Below, one piece after another: positions 54,918 to 64,000 of a DNA stretch of 64,000 bases. The position numbers were made by a program, and so were the translations under genes. Origin of the DNA: Cordylochernes scorpioides (Eukaryota > Arthropoda > Arachnida > Pseudoscorpiones > Chernetidae); NCBI GenBank assembly GCA_030710605.1, contig CP092869.1:10751425-10815424 (forward strand), given 5' to 3'. The stretch's first letter is position 1; every line of letters starts with the position of its first letter. The notes beneath the pieces are model-generated. The model was not told where the DNA came from and ran no database searches. It saw only the letters and a list, made by a program, of their open reading frames with translations.

Positions 54918-56214
54918 CAGGGTTGTACCAGGTAAATTGGGAATTTCAACAATGGTATTTTAACTGATATTTTTTGCAAGTGAAAATTAAAATATCCGAA
55001 TGAAATTTGACACAGTAGTAGATAAAAGGATATAGTTTTTATTTATGAAGTTTCCATTATTAGCTACAACAGTCTCGAGGCGAGTGCGGAATGAAGCACA
55101 GGCCTTGGCGACGATGACCTTGTCCATTTGGGTCATCACCGTGTGAACTGCTTTCTTGACAGACTGGATGGTGGTATGAGGAGCTTTGTTGACATCTCTC
55201 TCAACAACGCCCCATACATAGTAGTCGAGAGGATTGCAATCTGGAGAATTAGGGGACAAAAATATCAGGACCCCAGTGACTAGGGACGTTAAGTGTCAGC
55301 CACGATTGTGTCTTTTTTGCCTTATGGGCTGGAGCTGAGTCCTGTTGGAAGACATACTTCCTTCCTGCGGCCACCATGTCCATCCAAGGCTTCACAACGG
55401 TCTCCAGAACATTGATGTAGGTGTCAGCGTTCATCCTAAGGCCCTTCTCAAAGAAATGGGGAGGCATGACATCACCTTCACTGCTGATAACGCCAAGGAC
55501 CATTACGGAGGCAGGAAATTTCGTGTGCATCACGACAGGTATCTCTGAGGGGTCTTTACAGATCAGCGATCATTCCTGGGATTACCTTTTGGTCCACGTC
55601 AAAGTTCTTTTCGTCAGAGAAGAACCTTAGCATGCCAAAAGAGTCGTGTTTCAGGTTGTTGAGGACGGCAGCAGCCTTTCCTTTTCTGTTATTCTTCATA
55701 TTCTCAGTCAGCAACTGACCTTTCCGAAGGGCATAAGACTTGAAACCAGGTCGTCATGGATAGTTCTGACAATTGTCATAGAGCCAACGTCCATTTCCTT
55801 GGCTATGGCCCTCATGCTCTTCCAGGGTTTCCATCAATCTTCTCCTTGACATTTTTGACAAATTCTTCGCCTCTTACCCTGTCCGATCGACGCGAGTGCT
55901 TTTTCCTTGTAGCTATCCCCTCTTTGTTACTGTCGGCCTCATCAAACTGTTTCTTGACACGATAAATAGTGGTTTTGGGCAACTTAAGAAAATCCACTAT
56001 CTCTTTGGGGCTCCTTCCGGCGCGCAGAGCAACGATGATGGCAGCTCGATTTTCAAATTCTCGGTTACTCCTTCATCACTACACTGCGCACACATGTACT
56101 GTTGCATTTTACATGAATATGGCTACGTAATGAAAAAAACAAGTTTTTAATCTCAAGTAGTTTTTTGTTTTATGGACTGTCAAAGTTAGTCCCAATTTAC
56201 CTGGTACACCCCTG
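54918..56214 (-). mobile_element. Mariner/Tc1-superfamily transposon, 1.3 kb
   Basis: TA-flanked. Termini CAGGGTTGTACCAGGTAAAT and ATTTACCTGGTACACCCCTG are inverted. It holds one broken transposase gene on the minus strand. Confidence 0.85.
54987..56100 (-). pseudogene. Broken mariner-like transposase
   Basis: N-terminal helix-turn-helix (FLKLPKTTIYRVKKQFDEAD), then a middle with several breaks, then VMVLGVISSEGD, the second catalytic aspartate in VFQQDSAPAHKAK, and the third region NSPDCNPLDYYVWG with Asp, so a DDD-type triad. The frame changes near 55249-55260, between these two, and again upstream. Inactive copy with its internal order intact. Confidence 0.8.
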
Positions 56215-56639
56215 TATATTCAAGCAAAATTGAAAAAAAAAACACGTTTCATTTATTTATTCCTTCTCAGTTTACAGGTGTTACATTCTAGTCACCATGT
56301 CCTGGCTATTTACATATGGAGAGTTGGTGGAGTAGAGGTGACAGACCTTGCAGGGAGGGCAGAAAGAAAAAACACACCAAGTACTGTGATAATTTATTTC
56401 GAGTCAATACATGATGATAATAATATTGATGCATAATTTTTTATGGGCAGAACAAGATTTTCTCGGAAAAACATTCACTCAGGTAGCAAATATAAATAAG
56501 AAAAAGTTAAAAGGGCATCTTCACTCCTTTACATTAATACTTCTGAAAAAAATCATAAATTTAACAAGTAAGTGTGTTTAGATTCAGTGTCAGTTTGAAA
56601 TTTAAGCTATTCAAAACCTATTCAAATTGAACTAATAAC

Positions 56640-56885
56640 TAATTTATAAAACGACATTTGAAAATTACCCCGCATGTGTTTCTTTTGAACGAAAAATCGA
56701 AATTTATTTTAAGGAGAAATAACGATTATTTCTAACTATAGAGATGAAGTATGAAAGGATGAATTGTGAAGGGTGATATTCCCATCCCTGGACACTTTAT
56801 TTTTCCGTTTATCATTACTCTTCACAATTCATCCTTTCCTACCTCATCCCTAAGGTTAGAAATAATAGTTATTTCTCCTTGGAAT
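56640..56885. repeat. Family T foldback without full tRNA core
   Basis: Arms CGACATTTGAAAATTACCCC...AAGGAGAAATAACG and GTTATTTCTCCTTGG, with only the 3' part of the tRNA-like core (CCCATCCCTGGACAC). Confidence 0.65.
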
Positions 56886-57517
56886 TCAAATATTCTGTGA
56901 TATAGAGATCATAACGAGATCTGGAAGGAAAATCTTATCATTCTAAAATAAAATAATTCAAAAATGAAAATGAAGTTTAAAAGGATAATACTAGTAAAAA
57001 TTAAATATTAATTGGAGTACTATGACTACTAATTAGAGTTATAATCATATAATCATAACAGATAACATTTGTTGAAATAATATTAGTCTGGAAAATATTC
57101 ACTCAGAAATTAACATCAAAAAAGAACTAATCAACGAAGATTTTCCCATCGAATTGATAGATAGAATAATAGAAGACATGAACCAAAAATATGAAAATAA
57201 TACTTTAATACAAAATCTAAAGTGCTAAAACAAAGAATTCACTAAGAAAGAAACTGGGTTATTTAGTTTTAGCATATAATTATTATAATAATTTTATAAC
57301 ATCAAAATATGCAAAATGTTTGTTTATTGTCTAATATCAGTCTTTGATTATAGCTGATATGCTAATCTATAGTTCCAGCTATATACCTATAAAATTTTCG
57401 AATGGTGTTTCAGTAGTTATGGCTCAGGATAACAGGAAACATCAATTGATATTTAGGATAATATAGATTTAGTATTTTAAGTATTATTATTCTTAATACA
57501 ATATAATGCGGCTTATG
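56886..57517. other. Intergenic, AT-rich
   Basis: 57120-57230 is open for ~35 codons (KELINEDFPIELIDRI) but ends quickly. 57300-57440 shares blocks with 60040-60310 (ATATGCAAAAT...GTTTTGG). No gene seen. Confidence 0.35.
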
Positions 57518-57765
57518 ATTATAAAACGACATTTGAAAATTATCCCGCATGTGTTTCTTTTAAACGAAAAATCGAAATTTATTTTTAAGGAGAAATAACG
57601 ATTATTTCTAACCTTAGGGATGAATTATGAAAGGATGAATTGTGAGGAGTAATGATAAACGGAAAAATAAAAGTGTCCAGAGATGGGAATCGAACCCACA
57701 GTGTTCCGCTTACCAGGCAGATGCCATGTCCACTAGGCTACCCTGGACATATTTTTCCGTTCGTA
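57518..57765. repeat. Family T element, right arm lost
   Basis: The left arm ACGACATTTGAAAATTATCC and the tRNA-like core are complete. It stops at ATATTTTTCCGTTCG. Confidence 0.65.
57675..57747 (-). tRNA. tRNA-like sequence, Thr(GGT)-type, best copy
   Basis: 73-nt cloverleaf with U8-A9, AGTGG D loop, anticodon loop CTGGTAA (T33 present, anticodon GGT), and T arm GTGGG-TTCGATT-CCCAT. The acceptor has one G-T pair. Both pol III boxes are intact. It is part of a repeat, so function is uncertain. Confidence 0.55.
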
Positions 57766-58144
57766 AATATTATATTAATTAATTTAAAATACAATATAGT
57801 TATTATTCTTATTGGTGTCTTTCGGACTATCTTGAAAAATGGCAACCTAATTAGGCTAATCAAGCAGAACCTTCATGAGATCATACACTTCTATACAAAG
57901 AACAGTTTCATCACCAGTATTACCATTTTACTACATAGCAACTATTTGGTAAGAGGTCACCTTTTCTCTAAAGGACACTTTTGATCTACAACTAAGTGTA
58001 CTTTATAGAGGTTCTACTGTATTTCTTTTTAACAATGACTCTTTCTATAAAAAAACTTTTAATTAGAAATGTCAAATTGTTAAAGAATTTGCAATCCAAC
58101 TTCTTCAATTCAACACCCCCAATAATATAGATTTAGTAGTTACT

Positions 58145-58665
58145 AGCCGAATGACCCGGGCAACGCCCGGGTTTTACCCGATTAAATGTTTTTATTTAAA
58201 TACTATTCGTTACAATTATAAATTGGCGGCGTGGATGTCACTCTTGTGAAACGTCCCGCTCCAAACTTTGTGTCTGAGAAGCGATATTTTTATAGAAAGA
58301 TGATCTGGCTTTTGTTTTCTGCTCGAATGAATGTTTTTCTGTTAGAATTTTGTTCCTGCGTACAAAATAATGAGCTGGTTTCACCCGTGGTATCTGCTTT
58401 TTGGAATTTTTCCCGATATAATTTTGTATCTGATAATCTTACATGATACAGCAATATCGTCATCGTCATTTTCTGACTAATATATATAGTTTTAATAATT
58501 GATTTATATATATTTTTTTAAATAGCCTATCGTCTTCCCCGTATTTTTTTACCTATGTATGGAAATTTTTGTTTGAATTAGTGAACTACTGCGAATTTGT
58601 ATACCGGACATACAAACCAACAAACAAACAAACATACAAACATTCATTTTTATATATATAGAAGA
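58145..58665 (-). mobile_element. Helitron-like element, minus strand
   Basis: Minus strand: 5' TCTATATATATAAAAATGAATG, 3' hairpin AAACCCGGGCGTTGCCCGGG...TTCGGCTAG. It joins the 5' region of one family to the 3' end of the other. The 71-codon frame at 58231-58446 has no domain. Confidence 0.65.
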
Positions 58666-58702
58666 TATAATATAAATGAGTTTTAAAAATTGTTTTGAAA
58701 AA

Positions 58703-58773
58703 TGCATCGGCTGGGAATCGAACTCTGGCCGCCCGCGTAGCAGGCGAGCATTCTACCACTGAACCACCGATGC
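58703..58773 (-). tRNA. tRNA-Gly-like, mutated anticodon (GCT)
   Basis: 71-nt tRNA-Gly frame (GCATCGG/CCGATGC acceptor, GGTTCAGTGG A box), but the anticodon loop reads CTGCTAC and the T stem has mismatches. Likely a pseudogene of the neighbour. Confidence 0.6.
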
Positions 58774-59049
58774 TTTAAAAAAATGGCCATATTTAGGTAT
58801 TCATTCCATTCCGGATTAGTCCGCGTAAAAAAAGTTCTTCAAATGAAAAAAAGAAATAGCCAAAAATACTAATCAAAATGCAGCCGAAAATTTCCTCAGG
58901 TTTATAAAAAACGACATGCAAAATTTGGTACCAATTGGTTCAGTAGTTTTTGAGTTTATCGCGAAACAGACAGAAAGACAGACAGAAATTGACTTTTATA
59001 TATATAGAGATATAATATAAATGAGTTTTAAAAATTGTTTTAAAAAAAA

Positions 59050-59120
59050 TGCATCGGCCGGGAATCGAACCCTGGCCGCCCGCGTGGCAGGCGAGCATTC
59101 TACCACTGAACCACCGATGC
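59050..59120 (-). tRNA. tRNA-Gly(GCC)
   Basis: 71 nt including discriminator A. Acceptor GCATCGG/CCGATGC, A box TGGTTCAGTGG, anticodon loop CTGCCAC (GCC), B box GGTTCGATTCC. A run of eight T follows the 3' end on the minus strand, a pol III terminator. It matches the eukaryotic tRNA-Gly pattern closely, so it may be functional although it lies in a duplicated repeat. Confidence 0.8.
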
Positions 59121-59365
59121 TTTAAAAAAATGGCCATATTTAGGTATTCAATCCATTCCGGATTAGTCCGCGTAAAAAAAGTTCTTCAAATGAAAAAAAG
59201 AAATAGCCAAAAATACTAATCAAAATGCAGCCGAAAATTTTCCTCAGGTTTATAAAAAGCGACATGCAAAATTTGGTACCAATTGGTTCAGTAGTTTTTG
59301 AGTTTATCGCGAAACAGACAGACAGACAGAAATTGACTTTTATATATATAGAGATAGAGATTTCG

Positions 59366-60385
59366 TGAAAAAGACAAATATATTTTTAATTTCTCGTTGA
59401 TAATAAAATAATGATATTAATTCATTATCATTAAAATATCATCATAGCTTTGAAAAAAATATAAAACACGTCCGGGTTCTGCTGGAGTGGATGTGTGTTC
59501 ACCCAAAAATACTGTTTCAACAAATGTTAGATATTCGCTTATAAAATATTATTCTTAATTAGACAAATGACCCAGACAAAGCTAAGGATTTATTCGATGT
59601 AGTTTCACCTTTTACCCGAGTGTAAAAAGGTATAAAATAAAATATTTGTTAAAAGAAGATTACAAATTTGTTGAAAACCTGTCAACTATTTTAGACTCAA
59701 AGAGCTTCTCATTCATGAAGGGTTGTATGGACTATACTGTTATACAGACTGATATCCCCGGTATTATTCAAATAGCAACTGAACAAAACATTCAAAAAGA
59801 CAAAGAGCAAATCTTAAATACCTTTCATTACAGTCATTTCAAACACTTAACAAATTCAATAACAGCATAACTATATCTACTCAAAAATACTCCTCTGGAA
59901 ATTAAAATACTTTAACGAATATTATTTATTAAATTAAAATCGAAATTTCTTCCAGGGTTATGTTTTTTAGAAAGTTTTTATTATTTGAACTCAAGCTTTC
60001 GGGTCTATAAGCCTATCGACGGAGGTAACACACTAACTCTAATATGCAAAATGGTTTGTTATTTGTCTAATATTAGCCTTCGGTAGTTAATATATTAAAC
60101 ACTTATTATTCGGCTATTTATATGCAAAGGAACTCACAGGCTTAACGGTCCCCGAGATGTTACATTGAGCTCAATACAGAGATGGCTGGTGTCGTGTTTG
60201 GGATGTAATACATACAGTAGGCCATAATTAATATTTTCGATCGCGAATAAAATGTAATTATTATTATATGCAAAATTTTTCAATGGTAATTCAATAGTTT
60301 TGGAATAGAGAAGTATCAATCATTAATGTATTTTGATTAAAATAGATTCAGTAGAGAGTTTGACACGAAAATATTGTTTTAATAA
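59366..60385. other. Intergenic up to the second gap
   Basis: An open frame at 59646-59870 has no recognised domain. 59985-60030 (CAAGCTTTCGGGTCTATAAG) resembles a Penelope-like end. 60240-60310 repeats 57380-57420. Confidence 0.35.
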
Positions 60386-60485
60386 NNNNNNNNNNNNNNN
60401 NNNNNNNNNNNNNNNNNNNNNNNNNNNNNNNNNNNNNNNNNNNNNNNNNNNNNNNNNNNNNNNNNNNNNNNNNNNNNNNNNNNNN
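60386..60485. other. Assembly gap, 100 N
   Basis: Exactly 100 N. The inverted duplicate begins at the very next base. Confidence 0.99.
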
Positions 60486-63400
60486 TAGGGTGACGAGATT
60501 ATATCTATTCTGATAGCTTCTTAGAGCATCTATTTAATTTATGTTCATACCTGAACTGTTTCAAAAAAGATGGGTTGCGACCAAATAAACATTTTGGGAT
60601 ATCAAGTATATCAAGAGGGCATTAGACATGATTATGACTAAATAAAATTGATCGCCGAAGTCGAATAATTTACAATAAAGAAGCTTTTTAGGTTTATCAT
60701 CTTATTATCGGCGATATTGGCTGAAGAGCAATGCTGATTTTTTGCGACCATTCTTAACGATTTTTCCCAAAGGGCTGAGGAGAAATAATTTTGAATATAA
60801 ATGTTTTTAAAAATAGCGCTTACAATTTATTTATAATTTTTCAATGCAACTAGTATATTGATGCAATTGAGGAGAGAACTTCAGGAATTGGTTTAACCAT
60901 GGAGATATGCATCACCACTAAATATTTATAATCCCTAAAATATACAAATTATTCCGTCTATTGGGGGGTTTATTTGCTTGGGATTTTAAATGACCCATGT
61001 TTTAAACTAAAAGTTTAGCTACCTAAATAAGAAATACTTTGCATATTACGGTGTTTAAACTTTTAATCGTTACTGCAACCCGGCATACTCTTATGTAAGT
61101 TTAATCCAAGTACCTCAAATTTTTATGAAACCTATGCTGAATATAAATGGAATATGCAAATTATAATATGATCGAAATAGTTTGCATATTTTGAGTTCAA
61201 ATTTATAACAGTAACTTCTAATTGATCTATCTCTTTGGAGTCAAAATCTCATTCAGATAGGTCAAATATTGTGGAAACGCATGGAGAACAAACACACACA
61301 CTCAAACACAAAAGATATTCAAAAATATTTATTTTTGGTTATACGGATGTATATTTATTACAAGTATTAATCAACAACAACAACAAAAAGCCTTTATTTA
61401 GGGTCACTGACCCTATACAGGATTCACCAGAGGTATGCATAAGAACAAAGCAGTGAGACAAAGGAAACAACGATATAGATAGAAGAAAAAGAAAAAAAAA
61501 AAAGAAAAAAAAACAAGAAAGAGGGAAGCAAGAAAAACAACACAAAAAGAGTAGCAGTTACAAGTATTAATCAATATATGTTTATTTTTCTACCTATATA
61601 TGTCTCATGTAAACTTTATATTGAATAATGTATTGATATCAATACACAAACAGATTCTCTCTTTTAGACGAGGTATTGGAAAAGAAAGGTGGTGGTAAGT
61701 CCAATTACAATAGTAAGGATAGACAATTTAATAATATTTGTTGAACTTGTCCAATTGGGTAAATTGGTTTCCTGGTAAGATATATACAGATAGCCATCCT
61801 CATCTTTGTACCTCTGGACACACAAGAATCAGAATTATCATTGCAACACTTTGTTTATTGTCTTTTAAAAATATACGCTGAAATCTATGCATTATATTGT
61901 TGCATCATGATTAATGCGCGTATTTAAAAAATTATTTATAATATTATTTTTAATATATTTAAAATTTAAATTATACATTTATTTATTTTATAAAACAGAT
62001 TATTACTATAAAATATTATGTACTATAAAACATTTGTATTTTGATACACAAAATACCCCACCTGCTTTAAACTTTGATGTGATAAATAAAGAGATATCTA
62101 GGTGCTACCTAAAAATATAGATGTCTTATTATTGACTGGTTTAACCTTGTAGGATGGTTGAGACACATTCTGGAAAGATGCAAAACACGTCTGAGGAGAG
62201 AATCAAGACTGAAGATTCTGCCAAACCGCAGCCCAAGGCAAAAATATATTTTAATATTTAAAACAAAAGAGGCATATCCTGACCAGGCTCACATGAGCTT
62301 TTATAGATAACAGAGCGCCATCTAGTAGAGCAAAAATAAACTAAACGTTCATTTAACTTGCTTCGTGATATTTGGCCAACCCAAAGCCTGGACAGGATAT
62401 GTCTCTTTTGTTTTTAATATCAACACTTGACCTATATATATATTTTAAAATTGTTTTTTTCACATATTATAATATCTATAAATAATAAATATTATAATAT
62501 GTGTAATTCTACTGTCCTATAAGCTTAGGTCCATAGTTTTCTTGAAAACCATTTCTAAGAATCCACCCTTCAGTACTGCATATATAGGCAGAATGGTCCA
62601 ATACAGTATTAGAGCTCTGAGAAGCGGTCTGGTAGATTAAATTGATGAAACCGTTGGAAGGGTTCACCACTGATGAACCAAGCCCTCCCAATATATTTTT
62701 TGACCGCAGTAAAAACAGCAGAAATTTGTATTGTGTATAAAAGATTCGTGCTTAAATCCTTTTATTTTATGGATATTGTATTATATACACTTAGTTTCTC
62801 TTTAAATTATCTGTTTTATAAAAGGTGTTTGAGCTGGTGAAGTGGCAAAGCCGATTTTAAGCCAGATTACAATACAAAGTTGCGGGAGGATGGTATTTTA
62901 TGTATATTCTTACGGCTATGCAGTTCCTGTACAGATAGTTCATGCACAAATTGAGCGCTAAATCCTAATATGAAATTGATAATGAATTTTTACAAATTCA
63001 ATGAAGCTTCCAAACATAATCAGGGACTACTACTTACTAACATGTGCATTATATAACAAGTTTTGAGTGAAATTAGGTACCTGATACACAGCCTTTATGC
63101 TCTCCTGACTCAGGATGGGTACGTTGCCGTTCACCTTGAATTCCACAGAGTCGATAGGTGCCTTCAGCTTCAACCGACTCCAGATATGGGAAATCAAGTT
63201 ACCGAATTTTAAGTTGTCGGGAAGCATGAGCTTGCTTGAGTTCATAGTGGGAAGTTTTGAGCAGGGATGTTTCTCGACCAATATCTGAAAACATAAAACA
63301 AGATGTGATTTAGAAGCTGATCTTTGTTTTTGGGAACCAGGGAAAGTTAATGAGTAATACGCACCTACATTTTATCTCTATGTAATACATTTCATATTCT

Positions 63401-64000
63401 AACTTGCCATACAAATGTAGCTCTGCAGAAAAAAAAAATAAAAAAAAATGTTGAGGCAGAGAAGGAAATCCACATACACAGTCAGGGTATACATTTTATT
63501 TAGAGGTCAGAAACCCTTTGACAGAGAAGCCCGTAGAACTGAGACGTCAGGCTTTACTGTCGCCTCCAAATAGACCGAACAAACTAATTTTGACCGGACA
63601 ATTTGACTTGACGCTGCCTACACGAGGCCATGAGCGGATGTCAACATCGCTCAGATAACCCGACTCCGCGTTCTCTTTTACGAAGAATTCTACATGGACT
63701 CCGGGCTGTCTGTCAACCTGGACAAGAGTTACAGCCTTTGGGGTGGTTTCACAAATCGCTGGATAGACTTTTTAATGGTGATCTTCTGGCTTTCTGAGTG
63801 GCTCGCTGTTCTGCACTGCACAATCTCCATCAGGAACACCTCCCGGTCAATTTACTTAATAAGGCTGCTGGAGCGAGCCATCTCGAAGTGGGTCGGGATA
63901 GCACGGCCAACAGCCTGGTTCTTGGATCCATCATGCACCATCTCCACGGCACACCACCATCGGCCAGCTAAAAGTTCGGCTGGTGGTTTCGTAAATGGAG
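60486..64000. repeat. Right arm of large inverted duplication
   Basis: Reverse complement of 50361-53720. About 155 bases longer, mostly from a ~130 bp stretch near 61165-61300 that is absent on the left (between TTTGAGTG and TATTATAATTTGC there). The LINE fragment at 63475-64000 and the F, H and LINE-end repeats are all present. Confidence 0.95.
61664..63284 (-). CDS. Gene B copy 2 (exons 2 and 3; exon 1 outside the window)
   Basis: Exon 2 63081-63284 and exon 3 61664-61813 keep the reading frames, GT-AG sites, poly(A) signal (61581-61586) and hydrophobic tail of gene B. Against copy 1 the 354 coding bases differ at four positions by my reading: Thr to Met and Val to Ile in exon 2, one synonymous change and Phe to Leu in exon 3. 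Exon 1 should lie about 1 kb beyond 64000. Both copies could be functional, or this could be the second haplotype of one locus, since the arm abuts a gap. Confidence 0.75.

Larger units (their letters stand above)
58666..59365. repeat. Tandem ~345 bp units, each with a tRNA-Gly
   Basis: Two units, about 58666-59008 and 59009-59365, differ by a few bases. Each has TAATATAAATGAGTTTT, a minus-strand tRNA-Gly sequence, then CGGATTAGTCCGCGT, ATTTGGTACCAATTGGTTCA and GACAGACAGAAATTGACTTT, a LINE-like 3' end. Confidence 0.85.

Noticed and set aside
58231-58446. 71-codon ORF
   Set aside because: Lies wholly in a Helitron-like non-autonomous element. Other copies do not keep the frame.

Overview
The window is AT-rich, repeat-dense animal nuclear DNA, with spliced genes, long introns, GT-AG junctions and AATAAA signals. 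The mix of Tc1/mariner, Penelope-like, R1/Jockey-like LINE, Helitron, hAT and solo-LTR elements suggests an arthropod. A chelicerate is my best guess from the Tc1 transposase type, but that is inference. Two 100-N scaffold gaps lie at 13898-13997 and 60386-60485. No CRISPR, operon or bacterial feature is present.

The host genes that can be supported are members of one family, divergent Atg8 (LC3/GABARAP-like) ubiquitin-fold proteins, scattered as small phase-0 exons among transposons. Gene A is on the minus strand (exons 10835-10981, 6214-6414, 2572-2634; 136 aa). It ends in a C-terminal glycine, as a lipidation-competent Atg8 does. Gene B is on the plus strand (exons 49292-49378, 51077-51280, 52521-52670; 146 aa). 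It has the same two intron positions and phases, but the glycine end is replaced by a linker and a hydrophobic, uncharged stretch that runs to the stop codon. It therefore reads as a predicted tail-anchored Atg8. A second copy of gene B exons 2 and 3 lies inverted at 61664-63284, with its exon 1 beyond the window edge. Genes A and B diverge from each other. The B duplication belongs to an inverted repeat (50361-53720 against 60486-64000) that stops exactly at the second gap, so it may be a misplaced alternative haplotype. Other possible host exons are weaker: a GC-rich first exon at 30953-31047 and a last exon near 46104-46345.

The rest is mobile DNA, much of it nested. 1-2.1 kb: a LINE fragment with a clean target duplication and the first of nine copies of a ~350 bp SINE-like repeat (family A). 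2.5-11 kb: gene A, its introns holding an intact Tc1 element, a LINE split by a solo LTR, more family A copies and a Helitron-like element. 11-13.9 kb: tRNA-bearing foldback elements and a Penelope-like GIY-YIG remnant. 14-25 kb: MITEs, solo LTRs, a hAT MITE with a nested retroposon, Helitron-like elements and a LINE C-terminus. 25-32.5 kb: LTR debris, minisatellites and a 76 bp tandem array. 32.6-34.8 kb: a gag-only element inserted in the TA tract of a Helitron-like element. 35-49 kb: LINE 3' ends, family A copies, solo LTRs and foldbacks. 49-53.7 kb: gene B. 53.7-60.4 kb: Gypsy and mariner remnants, foldbacks and two tandem tRNA-Gly sequences. 60.5-64 kb: the inverted gene B copy.
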